64,000 nucleotides of DNA, from positions 1-64,000 of the forward strand of contig NZ_JBFHIT010000013.1 of NCBI RefSeq assembly GCF_041596335.1. Direction: 5' to 3'. Below the pieces are notes generated by a model, which saw nothing but the letters and a program-made list of their open reading frames with translations, was not told the DNA's origin and did not search any database. This document shows, piece after piece, positions 24,751 to 34,439 of this stretch. The DNA comes from Mangrovibacterium sp041596335 (GTDB taxonomy: Bacteria > Bacteroidota > Bacteroidia > Bacteroidales > Prolixibacteraceae). Numbering within the stretch: position 1 is the first letter of the stretch; every line of letters starts with the position of its first letter. The position numbers and the translations under genes were made by a program.

Positions 24751-24798
24751 CTTCAAGCTTGCTTAAACCGTTCTTCAAGCATAGATTAAGCCATATTA
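24751..24798. repeat. Direct repeats upstream of small RNA copy 2
   Basis: CTTCAAGC at 24751-24758 and again at 24773-24780, 22 bases apart, each followed by a TTAA-containing stretch. They lie about 110-155 bases upstream of the predicted start of copy 2, where enhancer-binding activators of sigma-54 usually bind. They also lie within 75 bases of the TonB receptor start, so they could serve that gene instead. Confidence 0.35.
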
Positions 24799-24823
24799 CT
24801 TGGTTAAAAAACAGGAGACCACC

Positions 24824-27442
24824 ATGAAAACAATCCGCACCATCAATTCCCGGATCGCTAACACCGTGATCAAACTAGTATTGCTCGTCTTCGCATTGAT
24901 CCCGCAAACGAAAATCTTTGCCCAACAAGCAGCCACGATCGATGGACGAGTGACTGAGGAAGAATTTAACGAACCCCTGGAGAAGGCTATCGTGCAAATA
25001 AAGGGAACAAGCATTTACACGGTCACCAATCGATTTGGGTATTTCAGCATGCTATTACCTTCTGCTTTTTTCGAACTTGAGGCAATTCATCCCGACATAT
25101 TCAGCGAATTTTACAATGTATCGACATACGAAGGAATCCTGACGCCAATCGGAGCTGTCCGCCTGGAGCCTGTTGCTGTTGGCCGTTTGGCACAACGCGA
25201 CATTGCCGCCCGGGTAAATATTGCTCAACATCCAGCGGCAACCAGAAACACGCCGGTAATCGACCTGTTAAACCAGTCGGGAGGAACCGATTTCAACCAG
25301 TTATTTGTCGGCCAACCCTCTGTTTATCTGCTGGAAAATGGTGGTGGATATGGAAGTTCAGAAATCAGCCTTCGAGGTTTTTCGGCCAATCAAAATCAGG
25401 TTGTTTTCAATGGTGTCAGCCTCAACAATCCTGAAACAGGCCGCATGAACAGTTCGCTCTACCCCGGATTGAATGATTGGGCGCAACACGTTCAGTTCAC
25501 CGCCGGGATGGCATCGGGAAAACAAAGCGAATTGGGTCAGACCGGGCTGATAAACGTACTTCCTTTTATGCCGAACAAAAAGTCTGGAGTACGCTTACTT
25601 TCTTCAACGGGTGTTAACGGCTATTTAAAAACAGCGGCAACCATCCATTCCGGCGTGAGCAAACGCAATTTAGCTTTTTCATTAAAGCTTGATCGAACTG
25701 CCGGAGACGGAGTTCCCGACTTTACCGGATTTGAATCCTATGGGCTCTATTTCAATTTGCATAAAGAAATTAGCCACATGCACAGCATCCTGTTTACCTC
25801 GGTGCTAAAAAGCTGGCAAGCCGATCTGCGCAACCGTCCGGATTCTGTTGCACGAACCAGTTTGTATGGAATAGATTACAATAGTGAATGGGGATTATTG
25901 GACAACAAAGAGTTGGGTTGGAACGGAAGTTTTGGCCTGGCGAATCTCTCTGTGCTGACCCACCACTGGCACCTTCGGGTAAACACCAAACTGGTGAGCC
26001 AACTGTATGCCGAACTCGAAAACAGTGCACAAACCTATCCCGGTGGCTACATGAACGGAATGCTGCCGGACCAATTACCGCGCGATCGGGGACTGATTGA
26101 TTATGACACAATTGCCATTTACAACGCCAACCGGGTTATTTCGGAAAATGACGGAATTTCAATTTTAGCTGCAGCAAACCGCACAACCAGATTTGGCTTG
26201 CAAAGTCAGCTCATTCATGAGTTCGACAAAAACACACAGTTTTACATGGCAGCCGATCTCGAGCAATACACAGCCGATCATTTCGGAGCAGTGAACAACC
26301 TACTTGGAGCGGACGAATTTTTGAGCGAAGCAGATCTAAACGGAAATTCGGAAGCGGTTCAGAATTTTTTGGAATCCAGTTTTCTTCCGAAAACAGGAAG
26401 CGCTGAACCGGTTGATTATCATTACAAATCGCAAATCAGAAAGGCAGGCTTCAGCATAAAAGCACAAAAAACAGGCAACCATGCTTTTGGATACGCAGAG
26501 GGAGCTTTTTACATCAAAAGCCTGCAACGCGAAGACTATTACTCGTATTTAAATTCCGACTCACAGCAAAAAACCGACTGGATCAATCAAGTTGGCTGGC
26601 GAGTGCAGAGCGGCATCACCTACCGGTTAAATTCGATCCACTCCCTTCAACTAAACGGCGGGGCGTCAAGCAGTCCCGTCCGGTTTGATGTACTTTTCCC
26701 TGCTGAAAACAATTGGGAAAATACTGCCGCAAAAAACCAAAACCTGTTTTCCGGCGAAATGGCTTACGTTCTTAGCAGCGGACGTTTCTTTCTTTCGCTG
26801 CGTGGCTATGCCATGTATCAACAAAACCGAACAGACATTCAGCGCCTGATGTTAAACGAGGACGAATCATTGGCGGTACTTTCCGGAATTAACCAGTTTC
26901 ATCGTGGTGTCGAGTTCAGCGGACAAATGAAATATTTCAAGCGCTTCAACCTTTACGTAAATGCCTCATACGGCGAATGGACACTGGACAACTCGGTATT
27001 AGCGCAAACATACGACACCAACAATCAGCTTGTTAGTGAAACGAATTTGCCTTTTTCGGGATACCAAACCGATAACGCCGCACCCAAAAGCATCTACATC
27101 AAAAATGAATTCAATTTCTATAAAGGACTGGAAATCAACCTGAATTATTATCGGTCATTTGGAACTTACGCGCCAATGATGGTGCACGATTTCGACCAGA
27201 CCGAAACTCCTGAGCAGATTAAGCTGCCAGCCTTTGATAAACTTGGAGCCGGACTGAACTACTATCACCAGTTTCGAAAAAAGTGGACAATTAATATTTT
27301 CGCCGAAGTGCAAAACATACTTGGAAGTCAATACATCAACCAACTGTTTACCAACGAGAGCGAAGTCGGAATGTTCCGCTCAAACATGGCTCTATACGGA
27401 AAAAATACAAGCTGGCGAGCCGGACTCAGCCTCAATTTTTAG
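24824..27442 (+). CDS. TonB-dependent outer-membrane receptor with carboxypeptidase-like N-terminal domain
   Basis: An 872-residue receptor. The ATG at 24824 has an AGGAG seven bases upstream and begins the signal peptide (MKTIRTINSRIANTVIKLVL, cut near IFAQQ). Residues ~35-125 form a CarboxypepD_reg-like domain (TIDGRVTEEEFNEPLEKAIV), residues ~140-270 the plug (EISLRGFSANQNQVVFNGVS), and the rest the 22-strand barrel ending in AGLSLNF. There is no SusD partner, so it is a stand-alone receptor for an unknown ligand (siderophore, vitamin, metal or peptide). It meets the nucleosidase gene tail to tail with a 4-base overlap. Confidence 0.85.
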   Translation: MKTIRTINSRIANTVIKLVLLVFALIPQTKIFAQQAATIDGRVTEEEFNEPLEKAIVQIKGTSIYTVTNRFGYFSMLLPSAFFELEAIHPDIFSEFYNVSTYEGILTPIGAVRLEPVAVGRLAQRDIAARVNIAQHPAATRNTPVIDLLNQSGGTDFNQLFVGQPSVYLLENGGGYGSSEISLRGFSANQNQVVFNGVSLNNPETGRMNSSLYPGLNDWAQHVQFTAGMASGKQSELGQTGLINVLPFMPNKKSGVRLLSSTGVNGYLKTAATIHSGVSKRNLAFSLKLDRTAGDGVPDFTGFESYGLYFNLHKEISHMHSILFTSVLKSWQADLRNRPDSVARTSLYGIDYNSEWGLLDNKELGWNGSFGLANLSVLTHHWHLRVNTKLVSQLYAELENSAQTYPGGYMNGMLPDQLPRDRGLIDYDTIAIYNANRVISENDGISILAAANRTTRFGLQSQLIHEFDKNTQFYMAADLEQYTADHFGAVNNLLGADEFLSEADLNGNSEAVQNFLESSFLPKTGSAEPVDYHYKSQIRKAGFSIKAQKTGNHAFGYAEGAFYIKSLQREDYYSYLNSDSQQKTDWINQVGWRVQSGITYRLNSIHSLQLNGGASSSPVRFDVLFPAENNWENTAAKNQNLFSGEMAYVLSSGRFFLSLRGYAMYQQNRTDIQRLMLNEDESLAVLSGINQFHRGVEFSGQMKYFKRFNLYVNASYGEWTLDNSVLAQTYDTNNQLVSETNLPFSGYQTDNAAPKSIYIKNEFNFYKGLEINLNYYRSFGTYAPMMVHDFDQTETPEQIKLPAFDKLGAGLNYYHQFRKKWTINIFAEVQNILGSQYINQLFTNESEVGMFRSNMALYGKNTSWRAGLSLNF

Positions 27443-28179
27443 ACAAACATCAACCGGGCAATCTCAACCGAGATTTTACTGATGTCGCGAAAAAGAAACT
27501 GAGCAAATGAATCATGCGCTTCCTCATCGGCATTGTCCGATATAATACGAATAACCGAACAAGGAATGCTATAGTCGGCAGCAACCTGTGCAATTGCTGC
27601 ACCTTCCATCTCAGTGCACAACAAGTCGGGGTGGTGTGCGGTAATTTTCTCTTTTCCCTTCGCCGAAGCAACAAACTGGTCGCCAGTACCTATGGCACCA
27701 ATATATACTTTGGGATGATAATCCGAACTAATCTCCGGATATTTCTTATCGTGCAAATTATAGCCAAATTGTGTCACAGCTTCCAGTGCCCGCCGTTGAG
27801 CACTTTTGCGAACCGGAAACCTGAACTTCTTATAAAAAGGAGGCTCCACTCCATGAAAACCATCCAGTCTGCTTAAATCGATATCGTGCTGAACCAACTT
27901 GTCGGCCACTACAATATCGCCGATTTCCAGATGGGCTTTCAACGAACCTGCCAAACCGATAAACACGATTTGGTCGACTCCGAACAGGTTAATCAGGCTT
28001 GTTGCGGTTGAAGCCGCAGCAACTTTCCCCCATCCGGACAAACACATAACCACTTCTTTGCCGCCAATGGTGCCTTCGTAAAACTTGCGAACACCATGTT
28101 CAACAATCTTCAAATTTTCAATGTCGTGTTCGAGCAGAAGAATTTCTTCGCGCATTGCTCCAATTAAACCGGTTTTCAT
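27439..28179 (-). CDS. mtnN: 5'-methylthioadenosine/S-adenosylhomocysteine nucleosidase
   Basis: A 246-residue phosphorylase-fold nucleosidase that removes adenine from MTA and SAH, clearing the by-products of SAM use. The start MKTGLIGAMREEILLLEHDI is the family signature, GWGKVAAASTATSLINLFGV and FIGLAGSLKAHLEIGDIVVA form the core, and the active-site region CTEMEGAAIAQVA and RIISDNADEEAHDSF holds the catalytic Asp. Its 3' end overlaps the TonB receptor stop region by 4 bases in convergent orientation. It is metabolically linked to metK at 58.8 kb. Confidence 0.93.
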   Translation of the reverse strand: MKTGLIGAMREEILLLEHDIENLKIVEHGVRKFYEGTIGGKEVVMCLSGWGKVAAASTATSLINLFGVDQIVFIGLAGSLKAHLEIGDIVVADKLVQHDIDLSRLDGFHGVEPPFYKKFRFPVRKSAQRRALEAVTQFGYNLHDKKYPEISSDYHPKVYIGAIGTGDQFVASAKGKEKITAHHPDLLCTEMEGAAIAQVAADYSIPCSVIRIISDNADEEAHDSFAQFLFRDISKISVEIARLMFV

Positions 28180-28258
28180 TTTATGAGATTTGGTTGCTTG
28201 ATAGAATTAAAGCAGCAATTTATTTTAACTATGCTTAGTATGCAAGAATATTGATTTA

Positions 28259-28266
28259 TATATTTG
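28259..28266 (+). promoter_or_regulatory. -7 element of the glucan-locus regulator gene
   Basis: TATATTTG, a perfect TAnnTTTG, ends four bases before the ATG at 28271, so the transcript would be leaderless or almost so. The -33 region is not clear. Confidence 0.4.
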
Positions 28267-28270
28267 CTTT

Positions 28271-31171
28271 ATGCACTTTAAACACTTTATCCTCACATAC
28301 ATTCTGTTTTCCCTGTGTATTTCAGGACACGGGCAGATCAAAGACATTGGCATTCCGGAAATACACAACATAAAAAAGCACAATTACCGCGCCGGGGCTC
28401 AGAACTGGCAAATTGAACGCAACAGCAAAAATTTCATGTATTTCGCTAACAACGACGGGCTGCTTGAATTTGACGGTTCGCACTGGCAACTATACGGACT
28501 GCAAAACCCCTCGGTTGTACGAAGTATTAAGATGGATGAAAACGACCGGATTTACATCGGTCAGCAAAACGAGTTTGGCTACATGGAACCCGATGCGACC
28601 GGACTGCTGACCTATCACTCGTTGAGCGACAAACTGGAAGACAACCAGAAAAACTTTGATGAGGTCTGGCGCATTCACATCACAAACATCGGCGTTATCT
28701 TTCAAAGTTACACGCACTTATTCATCTACCGCGACGACCGACTAATTGAAGTTCCTTTGAAAAACAGAATTCACTTTTCGTTTTATGTGAACGGACTGCT
28801 GTGGATTCAGGATCAAGAGGAAGGCCTGATGGAATACCGACAAGGAAAATTGGTAAAGATAGACGGACTGGAAGTATTGGCCGACAAAGAAATATGGACG
28901 ATTCTGCCCTTGAGCGCGACCAAAGTATTGATCGGAACCGTCAACAACGGGGTGTATATTTATGACGAAGAAACATTGACTCCCTGGGAAAATGAAGCCA
29001 ACAATTTTCTGATTGAAAACCAGATTTTTTCGGCTACGAAGTTCAACAACTCCTATTTTGCTTTCGGAACAATCCAAAACGGGCTGATGGTAACCGATGA
29101 GAGTGGTCAAATCATTCAATACATCAACAAAAAGAAAGGCTTGCAAAACAACACGATCCTGGCGATCGGTGCAGACCAAGACGAGAATCTCTGGCTGGGG
29201 CTGGACAATGGAATTGATTACATCGAAATTAATTCCTCATTCACCTACATTGACGATCCTGAAGGACTTGGTGCCACCTACAGTACACTTATCCACCAGA
29301 ACAAATTGTATGTCGGAACCAATCATGGCCTGTTTGTAAAAGACTGGCCAGAGCGAACAACCCTGACCCCCATTCCATTTCGGCTAATTCCAAAAACGGT
29401 TGGACAAACCTGGTATTTGGGAGTGCACGATGGCGTTCTGCTATGTGGACACAACAACGGTACGTATGTGATTGAAGGAGAAACAGCCACGCAAATTTCG
29501 GATGTGAACGGAGCCTGGACATTTTTGTCGCCTAACGGCTATTCCGACATTCTGATTGGAGGCAATTTCAACGGCCTCACTCTTTTCCGCAAAACAGAGA
29601 ATGGAAAATCGTGGCGTTTCGTCGACCGGATCAAAGGATTCTCTGAAGCCTCCCGCCTGATCGAGCAAGATACTGATGGCAACCTATGGATGAGCCATGG
29701 CTACAAAGGAGTATATAAAATTACCCTGAACGATAAGCTCGATTCGGTTTTGAGCTCAACGCACTACAATTCGAAGAATGGCCTTCCAACGGACAATTTC
29801 ATCAATCTGATGAAAATGAAAAACAATTTGGTCTATACCACACCGGAAGGAATTTATCGTTACAACAAACAAAAAAATGCTTTTGAGTCAGCAAACGACT
29901 ACAACAAACTGTTCGATCACCAACATTCAATCAATTATCTCTTCGAAGATTCATTTAAAAACATCTGGTACTCGGCACCTGAAGGCCCCGGGGTTCTGCG
30001 TTTTCAGGAAGATGGCAGCTACACCGATGTGAGTCTCCCTTTTCAGAAGTTACGCGGCCGTCAAATTGCAGGCTTTGAGCATATTTATGTCGCCGATCAG
30101 AAAAACACGTTCATCGCGCTAGAGGACGGTTTAGCGCATTACTCGCCGAACTACGCGACCCAGTCGAACAGCCAAATGAAGGTTTTCATCCGCGAAGTAC
30201 TGAACAAGCAGAGCAACAAGGCCTACTTTCCTGCGGCCCTTCAGCCAAAAGCTCTTCAAAAAAGGTTTGCCTATCCGTTCAAAGGGAATCACCTGCGTTT
30301 TACCTTCACCTGCCCGGATTATACCAACGGCAAGAACATCCGCTACAGTTACTACCTGGAAAATTACAGCTCAGAATGGTCTGAATGGTCCGAATCAACC
30401 GTTTGCGAATTTATGAACCTCCGCGAAGGAAACTATACCTTGAAAATAAAAGCGGGTACCACACACGGTCAGGAAAGCAATATTGCCAGTTTCAGTTTCA
30501 AAATTACACCCCCCTGGTATCGCTCGCTCACCGCCTATATTTTTTATAGTCTGGCGGGCCTCCTACTTATTATTCTATTAAGCTGGTTTGTGTATTACCG
30601 CATTCAAATTTCGAAACGCAAAGAACGACTCAAGCATCTTCAGCAATACCGAAATCAATTGCAAACCTACCAGCGTGAAGCATTGATTTCGGAAAAAGAA
30701 ATCATCCGACTGCGAAACGAAAAGCTTCACGGAAAAATGATTCACCTGGACAAAGAGCTGGCCAACCAAACCATGAGCTTAATTCAAAAGAATAAATTTT
30801 TAGGGAAAATAAAATCCGAGCTCAAAACACTGCAATCCCAAACTCAGGAAAGCGCCCTCAAGTCGAAAATTAGCTTAATCATTAACCGAATCGATAAAGA
30901 ATTCGATAACCAGAAACAAAATGAGCTGTTCGAAACTTATTTCGATGAGGTACATGAAGACTTCTTCAAACGACTATTGGAGAAATACCCCACCCTCACA
31001 CCACGCGAGATGAAATTATGCGCTTACATCAAAATGAACATATCCTCAAAAGAAATTGCGACACTTTTAAACATCTCCCAGCGTGGAGTCGAGATTTCCC
31101 GTTACCGTTTACGGAAAAAACTGGAGGTAGACCGAAACACCAATTTGACCACCCTGATATCGGGAATCTAA
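28271..31171 (+). CDS. Membrane-bound Y_Y_Y / LuxR-type regulator of the glucan locus
   Basis: A 966-residue one-component regulator. A signal sequence (MHFKHFILTYILFSLCISGH) is followed by a periplasmic beta-propeller region (~40-640, repeats such as DENLWLGLDNGIDYI and DGNLWMSHGYKGVYK), a Y_Y_Y domain (~665-745, YSYYLENYSSEWSEW), one membrane segment (~755-775, SLAGLLLIILLSWFVYY), a coiled coil and a C-terminal LuxR-like helix-turn-helix (LTPREMKLCAYIKMNISSKE, ~905-966). There is no histidine kinase or receiver domain, unlike hybrid two-component PUL regulators. It probably senses glucan oligosaccharides in the periplasm and activates the susC promoter 225 bases downstream. Direct repeats before susC are candidate sites. 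Confidence 0.88.
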   Translation: MHFKHFILTYILFSLCISGHGQIKDIGIPEIHNIKKHNYRAGAQNWQIERNSKNFMYFANNDGLLEFDGSHWQLYGLQNPSVVRSIKMDENDRIYIGQQNEFGYMEPDATGLLTYHSLSDKLEDNQKNFDEVWRIHITNIGVIFQSYTHLFIYRDDRLIEVPLKNRIHFSFYVNGLLWIQDQEEGLMEYRQGKLVKIDGLEVLADKEIWTILPLSATKVLIGTVNNGVYIYDEETLTPWENEANNFLIENQIFSATKFNNSYFAFGTIQNGLMVTDESGQIIQYINKKKGLQNNTILAIGADQDENLWLGLDNGIDYIEINSSFTYIDDPEGLGATYSTLIHQNKLYVGTNHGLFVKDWPERTTLTPIPFRLIPKTVGQTWYLGVHDGVLLCGHNNGTYVIEGETATQISDVNGAWTFLSPNGYSDILIGGNFNGLTLFRKTENGKSWRFVDRIKGFSEASRLIEQDTDGNLWMSHGYKGVYKITLNDKLDSVLSSTHYNSKNGLPTDNFINLMKMKNNLVYTTPEGIYRYNKQKNAFESANDYNKLFDHQHSINYLFEDSFKNIWYSAPEGPGVLRFQEDGSYTDVSLPFQKLRGRQIAGFEHIYVADQKNTFIALEDGLAHYSPNYATQSNSQMKVFIREVLNKQSNKAYFPAALQPKALQKRFAYPFKGNHLRFTFTCPDYTNGKNIRYSYYLENYSSEWSEWSESTVCEFMNLREGNYTLKIKAGTTHGQESNIASFSFKITPPWYRSLTAYIFYSLAGLLLIILLSWFVYYRIQISKRKERLKHLQQYRNQLQTYQREALISEKEIIRLRNEKLHGKMIHLDKELANQTMSLIQKNKFLGKIKSELKTLQSQTQESALKSKISLIINRIDKEFDNQKQNELFETYFDEVHEDFFKRLLEKYPTLTPREMKLCAYIKMNISSKEIATLLNISQRGVEISRYRLRKKLEVDRNTNLTTLISGI

Positions 31172-31261
31172 CCAACATGCTGTATAGCAGCACGATGGTT
31201 GAAGTATGATATTCCACAACTTTAAAAATTCTTAACGTTTGTCTTTCAACGCATTAACACA

Positions 31262-31308
31262 ACACGTGTAGTATTTATGTAGTATGTTAAAACCTACGCA
31301 TGTAGTAT
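31262..31308. promoter_or_regulatory. Triple direct repeat upstream of susC, candidate activator sites
   Basis: TGTAGTAT occurs at 31267-31274, 31278-31285 and 31301-31308, 11 and 23 bases apart, i.e. about one and two helix turns. An 8-base palindrome ACACGTGT (31262-31269) and CTAC/GTAG (31294-31305) overlap them. They lie 20-60 bases upstream of the -33 element. Confidence 0.5.
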
Positions 31309-31326
31309 TATTGAAGTAGCTCATTT

Positions 31327-31358
31327 TTTGGCGATATCCCCCTATAGCGTCACTTTTG
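31327..31358 (+). promoter_or_regulatory. Promoter of the glucan operon
   Basis: TTTG (31327-31330), 20 bases, then CACTTTTG (31351-31358), one base off TAnnTTTG, consistent with a promoter that needs an activator. Confidence 0.5.
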
Positions 31359-31395
31359 CGTCAGATTTAGTTTAACAAGACTTAAAAAGTGACTT

Positions 31396-34300
31396 ATGAA
31401 AAAATTACTAGTTTTTTTGTTTTGTGCATTTTTTGGATTTAGTGCTTACGCTCAGGATCTGACCATTAACGGTCAGGTTAATTCCAAAGATGACGGACAA
31501 CCGCTACCGGGTGTTTCGGTAGTTATTAAAGGTACTTTAAAGGGTACAATAACCGATATGGATGGAAATTTCACCCTCCAGGCACCATCCAACGGAACGC
31601 TTCAACTCTCCTTTATCGGGATGAAATCTCAGGAGATAGTTATTAACGGAAAAACCACTTTCAATATCATCATGGAAAACGACGCCATTGGTGTTGACGA
31701 AGTTGTGGTGATTGGTTACGGTACTCAAAAACGCGAAGATGTTACGGGTGCAGTTTCTATGGTTAACGCCGAAACAATTGAAAATTTAAAGCCTGTAAAA
31801 GTTGAACAAGCTCTGCAAGGAACCATGTCTGGGGTAAATGTAACATCACAGTCGGGTGCTCCGGGTTCAGGTTTGGACATTCGTATTCGTGGTATTTCAA
31901 CCAATGGCGATGCCTCTCCGGTAGCTATTATCGATGGCTACCAAGGTGATTTGAATACCTTAAACCCGAACGACATTGAAACAATTACTGTACTTAAGGA
32001 TGCTCAGGCCGCAATTTACGGAACAGTTGGAGCAAACGGAATTATTTTGATTACGACCAAGTCGGGTAAAAAGAATCAGGCGACAAAAGTTAGTGTAAAC
32101 AGTTCAGTCGGGATTCAGGAAACAACTCGGAAACTGCCGGTGCTGAATGCAACCGAGTATGCCGTTTTACTAAATGAAGCCTATGCTGCTGCCGGCGATG
32201 ATTTGCCATTTACAAGTATTTCCAATTTGGGTACTGGCACAAACTGGCAAGACGAAATCTTCGAGACTTCGCCCGTTTACAGCAACGACGTAAACATTTC
32301 GGGTGGTACCGATAAAATGGTTTACTCGTTTAGTGCCTCAAATTTAAATCAGGAAGGTATTATTGGAGGACCTAAAACAGGTTACGAACGGAGTACCGGC
32401 CGATTAAGCCTGGGAGCCGATTTGTCAAAATGGATCAAGTTTAAATCGTCAATCACCTTCACAAACGTAGATCGGAAAACGATTAACGAATTTGGCTTGG
32501 GTTCTGTTTTGTTCAATGCCTTGAATATGCCCTCAACAATGCCTGTATATGATGAAGATGGCGAATACTATCTCGCTCCTTCAAGCTTAGGAAACGAGGT
32601 AATTAACCCATTGGCACAGCTCGAAAATACTTACAACGAATACAATTTGGGTAAGTGGAATGGTAACTTCAGTCTTGAATTCGACCTGATGGAAAACCTG
32701 ACGGCGACAACCCGGGTTGGATTTAACACGACAAACGATAAGTCAAAAAGCTTCTCGAAAGAAATTAGCTACGGTGGGAAAGTATTCGACGTATCTCGCA
32801 GCAGCGTCTATCAGGATCGGAACAACTACAACGATTATACGTTTGATGCATTCGTTACCTACGATCGCATTTTTGGCGATGACCACCACCTAACCGCTAC
32901 TTTAGGTAATACGGTTTACAAATCGTGGGGCGACCACCTGGATGGAACCGGATATGATATTCCGAATAACTCGTGGGATTTTGCTGACATTAGCCTAGCC
33001 AACGGAACTTCCGACACAAAAACATCGGGCTCATGGACCTACGATCAACGAAGATTGTCGTATTTCGCCCGTTTACAATACGATTACCAGGCTAAATATC
33101 TCTTGTCAGCCATGCTACGACGAGATGCCTCAACAAAATTTGGTCCCGACAACACGGCTGCCTATTTCCCATCAGTAACTGCGGGATGGAACATGACCAA
33201 AGAAAGTTTCATGGAAAAATTCGATCAGATCGATCTTTTGAAACTTCGTTTAAGCTATGGTATTTTAGGATCGGACAAGATCGACGATTTCAAGTATATT
33301 TCTCAGCTTGACGGCGAGGCAACTTATGTTTTCGATGGTTCACTGGTAAATGGAACCGCCGTTGGTTCATCTCCGAACGAATCCATCAAATGGGAACAAT
33401 CGGAACAGTTTGACGCCGGTGCTGACCTCAAACTTTTCAATAACCGGTTGGATATTAACGCCGACTATTTCATTAAGAAAACCAACAATCTGTTGATTAG
33501 CGACATCCCGGTATCGGGCATTTTGGGCACATCAGCACCAGGTGCTTCCGGACCAACAGTAAACGCGGGAACAGTTCGCAACAGTGGTTTTGAATTTGCG
33601 GTGGGCTATCGTGGCAACATCACCAAAGATTTAACCTTCCGTGTAAACTACAACGTTACAACACTGAACAACGAAGTTCTTGAAGTTAACAACAGTACCG
33701 GTTATGTTGAAGGCGGATCATTCGGTGTCGGTCAACCCTCACCTGCCCGCATGGAAGTTGGAAAACCAATTGGTTATTTCTACGGATACAAAACTGATGG
33801 TTTGTTCCAAAATCAGGAAGAAGTTGATGCTCACCCTTCTCAAATCGCTTTGGGAGCCAATGCATCACCCGGCGACATCCGTATTGTAGATGTTAGCGGA
33901 GACGGCGTAATTGACACTGACGACCGTACCGATATTGGCAATCCGATTCCAGACGCAACAATGGGGTTAAATATCTCCCTCAATTACAAAGGATTTGATT
34001 TTATCGCCTACGCTTATGCGTCACTCGGAAACGATATCGTTCGCAACTATGAGCGGGTAATTTCCGATGTAAATAAACTTAGCTATCGTCTAAACCGTTG
34101 GACCGGCGAAGGAACCAGCAACTATGTCCCTCGCGTGACTACCGCTGCAACATCGAACAATGTGTTCTCGGAATTCTTTGTTGAAGATGGTTCATTCCTG
34201 CGCATGCAAAACATCCAACTAGGCTATACATTCCCTGCCTCAATAACTGACAGACTCTCAATCAAGTCACTGCGACTGTACACCAGCGTCAGTAATTTGT

Positions 34301-34428
34301 TCACCCTGACAGACTATCAAGGTTACGATCCGGCTGCCTCAAGCGGCGATCCGATTGGAAGTGGGTTCGACAACGGATTCTATCCCGCTGCCAGAACATA
34401 CACTTTCGGCTTAAATCTTAACTTCTAA
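31396..34428 (+). CDS. SusC/RagA family TonB-dependent transporter
   Basis: A 1010-residue outer-membrane importer. Signal peptide MKKLLVFLFCAFFGFSAYAQ, CarboxypepD_reg domain (~22-110, NGQVNSKDDGQPLPGVSVVI), TonB box region (DEVVVIGYGTQKREDVTGAV), plug (RIRGISTNGDASPVAIIDGY), SusC signature and barrel ending in YTFGLNLNF. It pumps glucan oligosaccharides into the periplasm with TonB energy, capped by the SusD lipoprotein encoded 11 bases downstream. First gene of the polysaccharide locus. The substrate is inferred to be beta-1,3-glucan from the enzymes that follow. Confidence 0.95.
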   Translation: MKKLLVFLFCAFFGFSAYAQDLTINGQVNSKDDGQPLPGVSVVIKGTLKGTITDMDGNFTLQAPSNGTLQLSFIGMKSQEIVINGKTTFNIIMENDAIGVDEVVVIGYGTQKREDVTGAVSMVNAETIENLKPVKVEQALQGTMSGVNVTSQSGAPGSGLDIRIRGISTNGDASPVAIIDGYQGDLNTLNPNDIETITVLKDAQAAIYGTVGANGIILITTKSGKKNQATKVSVNSSVGIQETTRKLPVLNATEYAVLLNEAYAAAGDDLPFTSISNLGTGTNWQDEIFETSPVYSNDVNISGGTDKMVYSFSASNLNQEGIIGGPKTGYERSTGRLSLGADLSKWIKFKSSITFTNVDRKTINEFGLGSVLFNALNMPSTMPVYDEDGEYYLAPSSLGNEVINPLAQLENTYNEYNLGKWNGNFSLEFDLMENLTATTRVGFNTTNDKSKSFSKEISYGGKVFDVSRSSVYQDRNNYNDYTFDAFVTYDRIFGDDHHLTATLGNTVYKSWGDHLDGTGYDIPNNSWDFADISLANGTSDTKTSGSWTYDQRRLSYFARLQYDYQAKYLLSAMLRRDASTKFGPDNTAAYFPSVTAGWNMTKESFMEKFDQIDLLKLRLSYGILGSDKIDDFKYISQLDGEATYVFDGSLVNGTAVGSSPNESIKWEQSEQFDAGADLKLFNNRLDINADYFIKKTNNLLISDIPVSGILGTSAPGASGPTVNAGTVRNSGFEFAVGYRGNITKDLTFRVNYNVTTLNNEVLEVNNSTGYVEGGSFGVGQPSPARMEVGKPIGYFYGYKTDGLFQNQEEVDAHPSQIALGANASPGDIRIVDVSGDGVIDTDDRTDIGNPIPDATMGLNISLNYKGFDFIAYAYASLGNDIVRNYERVISDVNKLSYRLNRWTGEGTSNYVPRVTTAATSNNVFSEFFVEDGSFLRMQNIQLGYTFPASITDRLSIKSLRLYTSVSNLFTLTDYQGYDPAASSGDPIGSGFDNGFYPAARTYTFGLNLNF

Positions 34429-34439
34429 AAAACAGAACG

